Shown one piece after another: positions 22,501 to 37,500 of a stretch of 64,000 bases of DNA (positions are counted from its first letter, which is position 1; every line of letters begins with the position of its first letter). The position numbers were made by a program, and so were the translations under genes. A model generated the notes under the pieces. It saw only the letters and a list, made by a program, of their open reading frames with translations. It was not told where the DNA came from and did no database searches. The DNA lies in NCBI RefSeq assembly GCF_963678635.1, contig NC_087068.1, positions 16,250,027-16,314,026 of the forward strand, read 5' to 3'. The stretch comes from Symsagittifera roscoffensis. Taxonomy: Eukaryota > Xenacoelomorpha > Acoela > Convolutidae.

Positions 22501-25500
22501 CATTCTCGTCCAGTCAGAACATTCCTGGGACATATCTTCAACTGCAATGAATTTTTGGCGATTCGATTAAACCAAATGCATTATTGTCGACAGAGACTGC
22601 CTGCTTGTAAGCACCATAGGACTGCAACTTGTACCAGGACTCTACTTGATTGCAATTTCATTGTCAAATTTACTACACTTGAAGCAAATGGAAAGGATAC
22701 ATAAAGTTGTCAGTTGTTGACGGCCTAAATCCCAACCTTTTGAAAGTCGGGCGTCAACGGGTGCGGTGTTTAGCTTATTCTCACTCTTCAAGTATTCTTC
22801 CGCCAAATAGCGTGGAATAAGTCCTGACCATTTTTTAAATCAACATCAGCTAGCTATAAACCATTGGAAGTATCGGAGCAATAAACGAATTCTAGCTTTG
22901 TAGGGCGGGAAGTCTGACACTACCAGTAACGATTCTTCAGTTCGTTGTTAACCAAGGCAGTTATTTCGAATTTGTTTTCGAATTCTTCAAAAATAGTTTA
23001 CACATTATTCTGAACCTGCTTTGTTTTCACATTATCAGTTGCATTGATGCCACTGACTGTCAGATTTAAACTGTCCACTGACTGTCTAGCTGATACCAGG
23101 GTTGACTTGTTGCATTATCACAAAACGACAGGCATTCAGTTCTATGGGATTCCGAAGAAACTTCAAGTTTAAGAATCAGCTGTAAACCTTTTGAGGTAAT
23201 CAGGTCCGTTTAATTGTTGACAGCTTGTATGTTACTGGTCCAGAGTTGGTGTCCGCGTTACTCGAGTTGGTGCCCGGTAATCTGTTGCTAGCGCTATTTT
23301 TTCCTGGTTCGTCATATGCAGTTCAGTTACTGGCTAAGCGTTGAAAATTGTCTTTTGCCATGTTAGTGCTAGCTGGTTGGCGATTTTTTTTTTGCAGTGA
23401 AATCGACTGTCGTACTCTCGGTCGGCACTATGAAACAAAATTATATGGGTCATCATGTTTTGTGGCTTTTTTTTGTTAGCTCAGGACGCTCTCAGAAGAT
23501 GTGGCTTCCTTTGCAGACATAAAAGACGCAGCTTTCATTGAATCGAACGAAAATTTTGCTAAAAATTTTGAATCAGCTGAAAATTTTGCTCTTTGTGTCG
23601 GGTTTTTTCTTGCCAACATTGAGCTTTTCCACAGCGAATATTCGCCTTTAAAAAGGATGTATGCCGGAAAAGTAACCTTTTTCCCAACTGTAGTAGTTCT
23701 AACAAAGAAAACTCTTGTCACTACTAAAGACTTACTTTGGTCCTCCAATTTTGGTTTTCCAGCCATGTTTTTAATCTGCTCATGAACCTCTGCTTTGGCT
23801 TTCAACTAAGCACTGAAATTAGTTTAGTTTGATTTTTACAAATGACGTTTGACTAAATAGGTTGACAAACATTCTCTCAAGTTCGGTGGAATGTTTCTGA
23901 GGGCTTCATTCAACAGGACAGGCTTTGAGATCTTCTTCCTGTTCAAGCGAACCAAAAAATGCTCCAAAAAAGATTGTCAAGAAGAAACTGAATATATCAT
24001 CAAAAAATTTATGTTTTTGAGGAAAACATTTGACAATTTGTCTAGTTGCACTGTTTTAGTATTCTTTGGCTGGCCAAAATTTTTGCTCTTTTGTTTCCAA
24101 AGCATCTCGTACACTTTTTAATTTAATGCAAAATGTGCTAAGGCAGTCTTAGCTTTTCCGATAACATAAGTTTTCAAATAACTTAACTTAACGTCGCCTC
24201 TTTACCTTGCTGACTCGACTGTGCTGCGGATTTAGGCCATTCATTTGTGATGATGGAGGGGATTACTGTCGAAGAAGTTGATATTTTTGGTTGCTTTACA
24301 GACTAAAACTCAATAGTTTTAATTCATCCAAATTCATGCACAGCCAAAATGCAGTGAATTCAAAACATTTTAAAATAGTTTTTAAAAGACAAGAACTTAA
24401 TTACTCGCTCCTAAATCTAGCGAGAGCAATGAGTTCAATTGAAAAGAGGTGTGGCAGGTCTTTATCCTACATGAACGGCTAATCCTTTTTTATGAGAGAA
24501 GCAACTAAGATGTTGGGTAAACTCCAAATTTCAATTTTCTGAAAAGTACACATTACATCTCATATCAGCACAACAAACTCCTAAAAAATGCGACTTTTTT
24601 TCAGTTTCCCAACCTTCTCGTAAAATTTGAAAATAAACCTATTCCAAAGTTGTTCGCACGGCATTTTGCATTTAAGAAAGGTTGTGAAAATATGTTCACA
24701 AGTTCACGTTTAATGCTTTTATAACATGAAAAGTCATTTTAAATAAGTTTTCATATTTTAAATTTCTGGAAAAATCAGAGGGGACTGGAAAAGAGCCAAA
24801 AATATATAATTGGAGACCTCCAGTTTTAACTAGGCCACTAGTTTTTTGGCTGTATGTGAATTTGAGGCTAGAGCTAACAAAATGATTAGTGAATTTTTTT
24901 TTTGTATCCCGAGACTTCGATCTGATAATTTGCTTTTCAGTCAGTTTTCTGCTTGCATCTCTCAAAATACTTGTCAATATTTTTGTGCCTTTTTGGACGC
25001 ATCAAAAACCCTTGATGCCCAAGGCGCCTTAAACAGAATCTACAATTTTTCAGGCAAAATCGGATTTCGTAAATTAGCGCCAAAAGAAGGACCCTCTTGG
25101 TGGAGATTAGGTTGAAAACCTAGGGGAAGAGTTTGAAACCATTAAAATCCTACTCCATAAATCAGCCCTTAATAACAATGTCAAAAAATTTTGAAAATTG
25201 AAGTTCAAATGCGGTGGAGAGGGGGTGGAGAATAACCCTTTAATTATTAATTAAGACTTTCTCAAATGTTTTTGAGATCATCACCCGTTGTCAATGACAT
25301 TTTGTCTTATAAAACATGAGGTTAGGGCTAGTTCTACCAACGTCAATTGAACTTCCTTTTTGAAAAACTAAATCATAGTTTACATAAAGAACGAGGGCTC
25401 TAATCCAGTTTCGAAAAGCTCAATTAACGTTGTCATAAAGCATCGAACTTTGGCGTGGTGAACAAATCGACAACAGATTTGTACTTCATAATTTACAGCG

Positions 25501-28500
25501 TAACATCACGCATTTAGCCGTAATAACACATAAAGCAAACATAAAATTCCGTACTTTTAAGTTGCACTTGGAAAAGAGCCAGAACGAGACATTCTCCTTC
25601 AACATTTAATTCATTTTGAACACTATCCATCATACTTTAGAAAAAACTATCAAGCGTTTTGCCATGATTTTTTGCTCAAGTACATTGAAATCATTTATTA
25701 TAGTTGTGATGTATAAAAATATTTTCATTTTATAAAAGGAGCTGAAAAAAAAATTATTGGTTAGTTTTTTATATGCGTTCAAAAATATTGTAGGTTTTTC
25801 TATAGATTTGCAATTGTTGTTGTTTGAACGTTTCACGAATGTCAAACTTGTCTAAGCTTTCAGAGCGTTGCTAGCAATTTTTTCCGCCAAATCTCGTCAA
25901 AAAGTTTGCCATGATCAGCCGGTTGATTTGTTACTAAATAACGCGGAATTTCCTTGAAGTTTCAAAATCGGAACAGTCAACCGATCTATTTACCAGCCTC
26001 GCAAAGCAGTGTTTTGTCTTGAAACTAGAGGGATTTCTTGAATCTATAAATTTATGAGTTATTAAAATACTGAGGAAAACTTTTCTTTTTGCAGTTGCAG
26101 AGGTTGAATTTCATTTCAAAAAAAACTATTATCAAAATTTTTTTTGCTTTCTTTCATCGTCCTTTTCATCAGTATCTGCGTTTTTTTTGTTTGTTACAAA
26201 CAAAAATTTTTGTTTGTTTCTTTCGATCAGAAGAAGTGATTTGCTTGCTCCTGCTTTGAGTCTTTTCATGAGTAATGAACATAGTGAAGAATCTTAAATA
26301 GGTCTTGCTGTTTTTTTTTGTTTTTTTTCAGGAAAAGTCTCTAATAACTACAGATGTGCATTCATACATATTGATGCATTCATGAATGCACTTAGGTACA
26401 TATGCAATTTCCGAGTTCAATTGAATTTTATCTGCTAAAAGTTACTCAAATAGCACTCTCCAAATACGAACGTGGAAATGGCGCAAAAAATCGTGAACGA
26501 TTTCTAGTTTCGAAAGTGGAATTTAATTTTTAGATTTTCAGTGGATTGAAAACTTTACCTGTTGATCCAGTTTTCTCAAGTTGGGTTAATGTTATCAAAA
26601 AAGCACTCATCATGAATTGTTCTAGAAATTCAAAACGAGCTTAAATGGCATTTATTTTTTTGTGAAATTCGAAAGATTTTCTCAACAAATGCAGTGTTTT
26701 TTTTACGTTTACTTGCGTTCATTACTCTTTTTCAATCTTCGATTGGCTATGTTATTAGGCTTGTAAAAGACCACTGCTTATCATTTTATTGTTCTATTAC
26801 ACTATTTCAGCAATTCGGAACTATCAGGCCAAAAGTAGATTAAGCAATGTTTTGACCTGAAACTACCCGGGGTGACCGCTATACACGAAAAGTGATTCTT
26901 ATACCATTGCGTGCAAGAGAATTTTTTATCATAAATTTCCATTCTTAGTTGAGTCTGTGGTTAAAAAATTTATCGTTCAACTTTCTCATCAAAAGTTTCA
27001 TTGATAGGCACTTTTTTGCATGGATACAAAAGAGAAAAATCGAGAAAGAAGTAAATTTTTTTCCAGGCACAAATGAAAGTTTTCCAGAAAATAAGTTGTG
27101 ACCTAAGTTTTTGAAGTTAAAGATGACTTAGCGTATACAAAATATAACGGCTTTTGCTCGGAGCTTCTGAAAGAAACTTATATACATGATAAATATAGAA
27201 AGGCAGTATTTATTTGAGATTATCGCCACTTAACTTATGATTTTCTTGTATGAGAAAATCCTTGGTTTGGTTTTCAGTGAAAACACAAGAATGTAAAGAG
27301 AAACTTTTAAAACATTTTGGCTGTTTTCCAGTTGTTTTTCCCTAGATTTTTCTGAAACTCAATATTTGAAAGTCTGTTTTGTTGTATGGTGAGACTGCAT
27401 TAAAACGTATCAGCGTGATTAATTGAACAATTATTTACAATTTTTCTCTAATGCAAAAAACCGGGTGAACCATTTTCGAAAAACCTTGTTTGGACAGCTT
27501 TGTTTCTAATTTTAAGAAGGAAACTGGAAAAGAGCCATTTTTAAAAAATCGTATGGAGAGAATGCTTGTCAGACAATTGTGGTGGCTAGTTATCTGCTTA
27601 TCATACAGATTTCGAATAGTTTTCTGACCGTAAGGAATTCATTGGATGGTTATCACAAAACAATTTTCATTTAAAAATTGTATGATATCTCTGATAATAT
27701 CAACTCGTTGAAATTTATTATCAGAATTCAAATCACGAAACATGGGCTTCAATATGATTGCATAAAAAACCCCAACTTAAGTTACAGTGTAATACGACGC
27801 CCTAGACAGTAATTCATAACAAACTGCACAGTTGTTACTATAAGAAGTTCAAATTAACATCCTAAATGACATTTTGTTTTAGAGACGCGCATTGAAATAA
27901 ATTACAAAGATTTCACGACGCGCATAGATTCTTCGTTGTTTTTCGACAAGAAGGCCGGACTTGCTATCACAAAATCAGGTTAGTTCACTTCATTAGCTTT
28001 TTTCATACACTTTGTTCATCAGATCTACTGCCTTTTTACAGTATAAAAAAGAGGGTTGAACCCATAGCGTCTCTTTTTCCTTTCTCCCACCTGTATATTT
28101 TTAAAATTAAAATTACTGTTGCCACCAACCGATTGTTAAAAAAATTGAAATGCGTACTAATTAGGCCATGAAAAACAAATTTGGTCCTCATAATTAACAT
28201 TGTAAAACTACTCATTGCACTATAATTTGGTGCTCGTATGAGGTGGGGGAACGAAAAGGAGCCCAATTACTTTGGTAAAAACACAGCCATGTACTGCTCA
28301 AATTGTGACGTAAAAACAAAACAGGGTCGGTTTTAAAACACAAGTTAATGCTTGAAATATTGCAAAATCATTGTCTGCATCAGGCAAGAAAGTGGTAGTG
28401 TTGATCATGTGTTGATTTCTGATGTTTACGAAGAAATCATATTCAGTTCATGCAGTTGAAACAACAGAAAAAGAATTGCAAAACATTTTTGAATCTATTT

Positions 28501-31500
28501 TAGTATTAGAGTTTTATATTCTATCAAGTTCGGTTCTATTGTGATTCTCAAATGAAACGATTTAGGTGAGAAACGAACCCACACCGAACTTTCCGGAACG
28601 CACTATGTATACGCTAAGCAATATAGCTTGTAATGGCAGGCAGAGCATAGAGTTCAATCGAAAAAAATGGGGCCCTTTTTCCATCCCCCACCTCACACAA
28701 ACATGAATTTTATGGTGTAACGGGTGGTTTTACAAGGTAAAATATGAAGACTAAATATGTTTGTCTGGCTCTTTTCCAGTTCCCCCCTTTCATTTTTTCT
28801 GAAATTCATTACATGAAAGTCTTTTTAAAATAATTTTTAATGTTATGAACTGCATTAAAACGTGTCAGCGTGAACAGCTGAACAAATTTTCACAACATTT
28901 CTAACATGAAAATTGCCGTGTGAACAATTTTTGAACATCTCTTTTTGTAATTTAACAAAGGGTGGGGGGACTGGAAAAGAGCCGTTTGTCTTAACCTAAT
29001 TAGTCCGTATGTGAGTTTTCAAATCAGTCCATTGAACAAAATGAACAGATGGGGGGAGAGAAAAGCGCCAAAAATAGTTATTGAAATTTTCCCAAGTGGT
29101 ACCATGACTACAAGTTGAATAAAAAAGAGAGTGGAAGCAGCTACGCCCTATTTTACGTATAAAAACTGTTATTATCCTATGAAAAAGAAAGTTTTGAAAT
29201 TTCTATTGTCTTTTGGAGGCTTTTTTCTCTCAAAAACTGCACCGCAAATTTTTAGGTTAAAGTTTCAAATTAAAGTATTTGGTGTAAAGATCTGCCCTGC
29301 ATAATCGGCTACAACCTTCTTTGTAGGAAGTCCGGTATGTTCTACAAATAAGTTTACTTTTCACTTTTGCTGTTCGATAGTGGTGTTTGCCTTCATTTCA
29401 ATAAATGAAATGAACTGAAAATGAAAAGAAGTCTCAAGTGAAGCCGCGAAAAATCAAAATTGAGTGCGAACAAGATTTAAGACTTTTTCTTCAAAAAACG
29501 CAAAAAACAATCGCTAAGATTTATATAAGAGTATTCACTAGATTCATTGCCCTAAAAAGAATAGAGAAGCATAGCTCAGATAAAAAAGGAAGATATTCTG
29601 TCGGGGGGGGGGGGGAGAGAAAATTTAGACAAGCGAAGCTGCACTTTGCAAACAGAAGCAACAAAATGGCAAAAGATAGCTCTAAAATGTCGAAAAGGGA
29701 AAAAAATAAAAACTAATAAATCTGCTATGCGGCGGTATCGAGCTCTCGATCTGCAGATTAAGAGTGTCACACATCCTTGCATGTGTTCCATGGTCGCTTG
29801 ACTACTTGATCCTTCCATAGAACTCAATATCACATTTGGCAGGATAATTTTTAAAGAAAATTGGAGACATTTTTAGCAAAAACAATGACATTATGAGCTC
29901 ACTGGAATGAACATCCGTAAATAAATGTCCTCTAATAAATCGATAGTGCCTAATTTGACTAGAGAAGTTACTTAGAACGTGCGTAATATCCATTTTTTGA
30001 AATGTCGAATAAGCAAAAACATTCTGAAAGTGTCAAATAGGCACCTTCACTCTTGTGGATACATTTTAACACCTTTTCTGCTCATCTCGCGGCGAATTTT
30101 GGGTCCCGTTTTGTACCCGTGTGATTTGAACCATATTATAGTAGCTTAGGCAGATTTCTCGTAGAAAATTGTACAAGAACTACATTTAGGCATATTGCCT
30201 TTTCCCGTTTTTGCGATGGGTTAGGTTAAATAAAACTCGTAAAGTAGTATTAAACAGTTGACCTTACAGGTAGTGAGGGTTAGACAATCCTCTCTGAAAA
30301 CCTCTGACGTGCAAGCCCCTCGTGACGGAAAAGAGCATTCAATTTCAGCGATTAACTCCGTACTTTTGTCAGCACTTTTTTACCAAGTGTAAAGAGTTTG
30401 ATGCTCAAACAATTTTTTTAGGAACTGAAAATGACTTCCAAAAACATCTGATAGTACATCCCGGATACAATGAAAGACTTCATTTCCTCTACGATATTGC
30501 GCTCATCAACTTCCAGCCAGAGAAATTTCAACAGGAGAGCGTACTGCCACTATGTAAGGCAAAAGATATACACACCCATATGCGAATTCTAGGTAAGAAA
30601 ATGGTGTTTATAGTGTCTTTCCATTTCAGTCCCTTGCTCAGCTTAGTATCAAAAATTATAGCTCCCCCTAATAGTGATTACTGGGAGGTAAATATCGATT
30701 TAGAACAGCCAAAATCACCAAAGCAGATTATATCAAAAGACAGAACAACCAATCCACAAGTTATTTGCAGGAATATTAGCAAAAATCACAGCACAAAAAA
30801 AATTGGGGACTTAAAAATACAATCAGCGGGAACTAACTGTAGTCCTCAAACATTTACCCTGTTCTTTGATGTCTGAAATTTTTAAACTTTTTTTTTTCAA
30901 AAACAACGATAGAGTATAACGCTAATGAGTATATTAGAGTGAAAAAAATTTGAGTGAATAGGTTAAAACGAGTCAGGTTTAAAATGTATGAATTCTAATC
31001 TGACATCTAACGTTTTTTTAGTCTTCAAAAAGGCATTAAATATCATTTTAGATTCAATTTACAAAAGTCACTTTGATGGAAACCCATGATAACAAATCAA
31101 GTAGCACTTTTTTGCAATATTGGAATTTTGGCACACATTTATTTTTATTGCCTGTAATCCTTCGATATACTGAAAAGATGTGTGTTTCACACAATTTTTT
31201 TTGCATTACACGATGACTTGCCGGTTAAATTTCGCAACAAAGTTTTAGAGTGTAGATCAAGAAAGCATGAAGATATATTCGGGGCTTATAAAGTTGAAAT
31301 AAACAGATTGTAACGTTCCATAAATTGCGCACATTTTTTTTCAGAACATCTACGGAACGAGAAAGCAAAAAAATGATACTGATGAAACCGAAAGTTACTT
31401 CCGCTGAAAGTAACTGCTACTTTACTCCCAGTTTTTCAGAAGATAATAAACTGAACTTTGGACGAAAACAAAAATTGTGCCGCTAAAATTATTTCGTGTT

Positions 31501-34500
31501 AGCTGTATAGAGTCGTTTTTTTTTAAATTAATTTTAAAACAATAGAAGAAATTTTTTGGCTATTCTCAAAATTATTAGTTTTTCTCAAAAAAATAATTTT
31601 TCGATTTCCAAACAAGGTGTTTCAATGGAAGTTCTGCCCAATCTTCCGTGTTTTTACCTCACTTTTTTTACAGCCTTTGAAAAATTGTGTGGGGTGGATT
31701 TTTGACCCATATTTTTGGATTTTTTTCTTACTTTTTCTCAAAAATTAAAAATCTGAGATTTTGTTTTCAATGAAGAGCATTGGTTGTGGGAAGTTCTTCT
31801 GCATAAGCGACTGCATCCCAATCCTTGTTTGATAAAAAGAGAAACTATGCAAGTGTATGGGATTGGGTTTCTTATTCAATTTTACTTTGAGTTTTGCTTT
31901 GGAAAAATTCTCGGCCTGTTCTCAAAAAAAACTCTGTCATTAAGAAAACATTAGCAGCGATGGAAACTCAGCCAGTCCTTGTGTGTCTGTTGTATAACCA
32001 CTTATTATTTTTTCACCTCACCCCACTTTTCACAGCTTTCAAAAAACTCTTTAGGGGATTTTTTACCCACTATTTTTGAATTTGTGTATTCGCAAAACAA
32101 TTTCACACCTAAATACGAAAAGTTTCGTTTTACAGGTAGAACGGCTCTTGGGAAGCTGTTTTACACAAGTGGTTACGCTAAAATTATTCACACTAAGTTT
32201 TATGGCCATCGGAATAGTCAAACTTTCGATTTTTTTCACCGCTTTGTCAAACTTTTTAACTTTTCTAGGTGGAGTTGATTAAGAGTCGATAAACGTAGCT
32301 CGGACTCATATATAGGTTGGGATGATTTTTTGTTTTTAAAATTTTTGTTTCTTGAATTTTAAGCATTTTGATTTTTGTTTTTTATTTTTAAATTCAGTTC
32401 ATTTCTTTTGTTATAGGTTCTGTGGTAGTCATGATTGAATACACCTACAAGATAACCTCAAAAGAATCGAGAAAGGAATATTGAAATTCGAACCTTGCTC
32501 GATTCGGCGGGATCTTTGTTTCGGGTAGCTAATAGATGACCACATCCGAAACACCCTCGTATCAAAAAAACCTTCGTGATCAAAAATTATTTAAAATTTT
32601 ACAAGTTTCTCTTGTACCGGAGCTCTCTCAACAGTTTTAACTGCACGAGAAATCACTTTTGATATCAACAGAAAATATTATTTGCATTAGACCCAAATTT
32701 TCTCGTCAAAATTCTTAAAATTGATTGAAAAACATTTTAGGCTCGATAAGAGCAACCGGATGAAATGTTTCTTTTTTCCAATTTACTGGCTTGAGACTTT
32801 ATTGTCCGACCACTGATTTTGGATTCGGTTCAGTTTTTTGTCCAGCCAGTTTGTCTATTTCAAGGAAAGCTCCTTTGGGGTCAAGTATGGTATCATATCT
32901 AAGTAATTTTGATAGTGCGCTGGATTCTAAAATCAAAAAAGTGAAGCGTTCTTTCAGTGTCGAGAAAACGTGGCCTGAAATTCTCGGTTGGCGGACTATT
33001 TAAGACAAGTTAGATGAAATTAGACTAAAACGGCTGACATCGCAGTTCCATTTGGATAAGGTTTCAACGTTAATTTAGCTAATAGTTGTTCCATTTTGTC
33101 TTTTTTCTTTCCCATACTTTTTAGTCACACTTTACTAAAACGAGTGAATGAATTACGTAAATTTTTTGGGTGAATTACGATTTTCTTCTTTTTCTTTAGA
33201 ACTTTCGACTACAATTCGGAATAAAGACTTTTTTCGGGCTAGCAACTTGTTCAACAGAATCACTTAGATCACTTGGTATCTTGCCTAATAATGAATTCAA
33301 ATTTCGAACCCTCTCTGGCACAATTAGTCTGGAAGTTACGAAAACGCCTGGTACGCAAAAGATCTTGGATTCAAATCTGACCAGGAACCGTTTTTTTTCA
33401 AACGGGAAATGTTCCGTTGCAAACAATTGTCAGCTTATGTCCCGTTGCAAAAAAAAGTTGAGAACAGCTCCTCCTTTTTAGCGGCGACATGCTAATTTTT
33501 GAACAATAAAGTTTCGCCCTCAGAAAAATTTCCGTTTCTTGTCTGCTTTTTGAATCTCTTTTTACTTTTCTCAAAAATTTTGATATCAAGGGTTTAAATG
33601 AGGCAGCAGGCTGCTGGAATCCTTTGTATATAAGCCTTTGCTCACTCAAATTTGTTATGATCAAATTATCTGTTTCGTGCCGCATCATTTCAACCATATT
33701 AAAAATATCAAGATATCAAGACGTTACCTATACATTTAGCTGGGCTTCTAGTTTTATTCCAAAAGTCATGGCTTTCGAAAAAGTCAATTTTTTTTTGAAA
33801 ACTACCCTTCTTTTATTTTACACGCTTTGGATAACTTTTTCCTCTATTTTGTTTTTATTTTTGTCAAAAAGTACTGTTCAATGTAGATATATTGATATCC
33901 ACGAACATACCACGCACTTTTCTGTCTTCTTGCATGTACAGGTAGTCTCTTTCTTCGAAAAAGTCTGTGGGTGAATTTTCGACCCATATTTTCGGGCTTT
34001 TTCAATTTTCTCAGAAACTAACCCCCAAATCTGATATTTGAATTTCAATATAGAGAACGCTTTGTGAATTGCTTGACTGCAGAAGTGGTTAAACCTTCGG
34101 AAAAATGTAAAGTTTTGTGATTTTTGACCGTTTTGTCAATCTTTTTGACTTTCCTCGTAAACTACCCTCCCAAATCTGAGACTTTGGGTTCAATGCAAAA
34201 ATTTTTTTGTGGTAAGGCCCCTGCATTAACGGCTATGCCAATACTTTTTCTACAAAACAAGTTAGAGTACTCGGAAAAGGCATAATTGAGAGTTTTAACT
34301 ATTGCTTTGAAAAACTTTACCTTCTCTCGAAAACTACCCTCCCAAATAGGAGTATTTGAGTTCAATCGAAAAAAAAGAGTTGATACAGGCTACCCTGCAG
34401 AAACGAATACGTCCCATTTTTCATATAAAAAGTTCATGGCCCTCAAAAAAGTCAAGATTTTGATTTCTTGTCAGTTTTTTTTACTGTTAGCGAAAACTAC

Positions 34501-37500
34501 CCAGACCAGACGAATCTGATATGAAGTTTATAATCGAGGCAGCTTGTTATGGAGAGCCTTCGTGCATAAACGACTTAGCCATTAAGTTTTTTCCGAAGCG
34601 TATTGTCTTGGAGTTTTCCAATGTCTCAAAAAACTTCATTCCTACTTGGTTTATTTTAGAAACAACTAAAGTTTTGGGCAAAGCCCATTTTTTAAAATTT
34701 TGAAATTACCCATTTTAACCTATAACCCGCATGAGAAAAACAAATTCAAAAAAATTGAACTAGAGCGTTCAGTCTTATTACCTAATTTTGTCTGCTAACA
34801 CTGATACTTAAAAAAATGTGTGAGATTTGTTTTTTCCCATTTTATGTTTTAGACGCTTTGAAAAAAATTTTTCTTTCTTAATTGATTTGTTTCTCAAAAA
34901 CCACTCAATTAATATCAAAAAATCATACCAATAGATAGACCGCCTACTCTAGTGTTTTCTTGCATATACAGGTAGTGTCTTTCTACCGTAGCCGCTTTCT
35001 ACATTCGTCGTTTTTTTTTTCAATATTTTCTCGAAAACTTCATTATATTGAAGTTTTGTTTGTGAGGAGCTTGCCCAGAGAAGCGGTTCAGCCCAATTTT
35101 TTTCTCCATGAAAGTTTGACCCTCGAAAAAAAGGAAAATGTGCTTTTTGACCGTTTTGTCAAGTTTTGCTTTTTCTCGACTAATATTTTAGGTTTAGAAT
35201 CTTTAGATTTTATCTGAGATCTTAGGTTCAGTGCAGAGAACGTGTTGCACTAGCGGATACGCCCGTATTTTTTCTTCAAATTAAGTTGGGGTCCGCGGAA
35301 AAGTCACAATTGCAATTTTTTGCCCATTTTTTTGAAAACTTGGTCTCAAAAACTTACTGTCTTAAAGTTGAGTGGCTGAGTTTAATAACAAAAAGGCTTG
35401 AGGGAGGATTCCCTCTAAAAGGGGTTAGTGATTTTAGGAGAAAAAAATTAATGACTCTCAGAAAAGTCAATGTTTGATTTCTTGTCCATTTTTGAAACTT
35501 TTTGCTTTTCTCAAAAACTACCCTCCCAAATACGAGATTGCAAGTTCAATGGTGAGAACGATTTGTGAGAAGCTCCGCTGTTTGAGCGGCTTTGCCCATC
35601 TTTTTTTCCTTAAGAAACAACCTTTCTATTCGCTCTGGTGGTTTGAATTGATTAAAAGATTAGGTAAGACTCCGCTGGATAAGCGATTATGCCCAAAGAT
35701 TTTTCCACGAACAATTATGGCCCTCAAAAAAGTTCCTGTTTGATAAAAACAGGTATTATGAAAATGTATGGGATCGGGTTTTTGCTCCAACCACTGAAAA
35801 TGGGGAAGAACTTCGTATTCGGGTGTAGTTTGGTTTTTCTTTTTGTTTGTCACTGGGTTGAGTGATATATCATGTTAAAGCCTTTTCAGTCTTAATTCGA
35901 ACCACCTTAGAGCATTCTGCAAATTGTTTTCTTTTATCGAGAAAATTACTATGACTGTCTAATATGCCTTATATTTTGATATTATAAGTTATATTTTGAC
36001 GTCAGATCACACCTAGCAGAAAAAACTACACTATTTTGTAATGAAATTTTTTAAAAAGGTTGTTTCTACAGACTATGTTCGGAAAATTCTGTGCTACTTG
36101 CACACTAACCGGCTATCTTTCCTTGTTTTTTTTAGACGGTTTGAAAAATTTTTTCATTTAAAAAAAAAACGTGTAGTGTTTCTCAAACACTACTCTATCA
36201 ATTTTCAAAAAATGTACCAACCAATGGGAAGTCTGCCCACTTCCCTCTGTGCCTGCATAATTCCTCAGGCGCTTTAACCTTACATCACCTTCTACAGCTT
36301 TCGAAAAAGTATGTGTGTGTGTGTGGGGGAGGGGGGGGGGGGGTAAGCTTTTAACTCTTATTTGAAAATTTTTCTATTTTTCTTTTTTCTCATAAACTGC
36401 CCTCCCAAATCTGAGATTTTGGTTTCAGTGGGTAGAACGAGTTGTGTAAGCGGTTAATCCCAAATTTTTAAACAAAAAGTTATGATCTTCCAATAAAAAA
36501 TTTTTTTCTCAATTTTTTTTTTGATTTTTTAAAACAGTTTCTCAAAAAATACTCTCCCAAATCTGAGATTTTCTCAGTAGCTACTCTATTAAATCTGATG
36601 TATTGGTTTCCTTGTGTAGAACGGGCTTATTAGAAGCTTCTCTGCATAAGCGGTTGCGTCCAATTTTTTTTGCACAAAATTATGGCTCTCGGAAAAGTCA
36701 AATTTATCGATTTTTGACTATTTTCTGTCATATTTGACTTGTCACAAAAACTATGAACGGGCTTTAAGAAGCTCACCTGCATAAGCGGTGACGACCAATG
36801 TCTTTTAAATTAAAAGGTATGATTCTAGGAAAAGTCAAATTTTCGACTTTTTGACCGTTTTTGAAACTTTTCCACTTTTCTCAACAACTACCCTCTCAAA
36901 TCTGATGTTTCGTTTTCAATCGGAAGAACTGTTTGGGGAAGCTCCTCCCTACAATTGGTTGCGACCACTTTTTCGCACAAAAACTTTAATCCCTCGAAAA
37001 AGTCAAATCTATCGATTTTTTTACCGTTATTTGAAATTTTTTTGTCTCTTCTCGAAAACAATCCTCCCAAATCTGAGATTTTACTTTCAATAAGTAAAAC
37101 AGGTTGTTGGAAGCCCCCTGCATCAACGTTATGCCCATTTTTTTAAATCAAAAGTTATATACTTCGTACTAGTAGAATTTTCGATTTTTGACTTTGTTTG
37201 AAACTTTTTGTTTTTTTTTCTCAAAAACTACCCCTCCCAAATCTGAGGTTTATTTCAATGGGGAAAAAAGTTGTGGAAAGCTCACCTGCATAAAAAACTA
37301 CGCCCGTTTTTTTAAAATTAGAGTTTATTGCCCTCGGAGAAGTCAACTTTTTGATTTTTTGACCGTTTTTTGAATTTTTTTGACCTTTCGCGTGAACTAT
37401 TCTTCAACTTCGGTTTTTTTTTCTAAATTTGTTTTCTTCAACTAGTCTGGGGTTATAGGTTCAATTAAGTTGGCAGGTTAAAAAAAATTCTTTGTTTTTT

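Noticed and set aside
29438-29833. Open frames on both strands
   Set aside because: They arise from an inverted dispersed-repeat fragment and a G-run.
30593-30876. Extension of the protease A Asp-exon frame to 184 codons
   Set aside because: A strong donor (CTAG|GTAAGA) at 30593 is conserved in protease B, and the frame beyond it has no homology.
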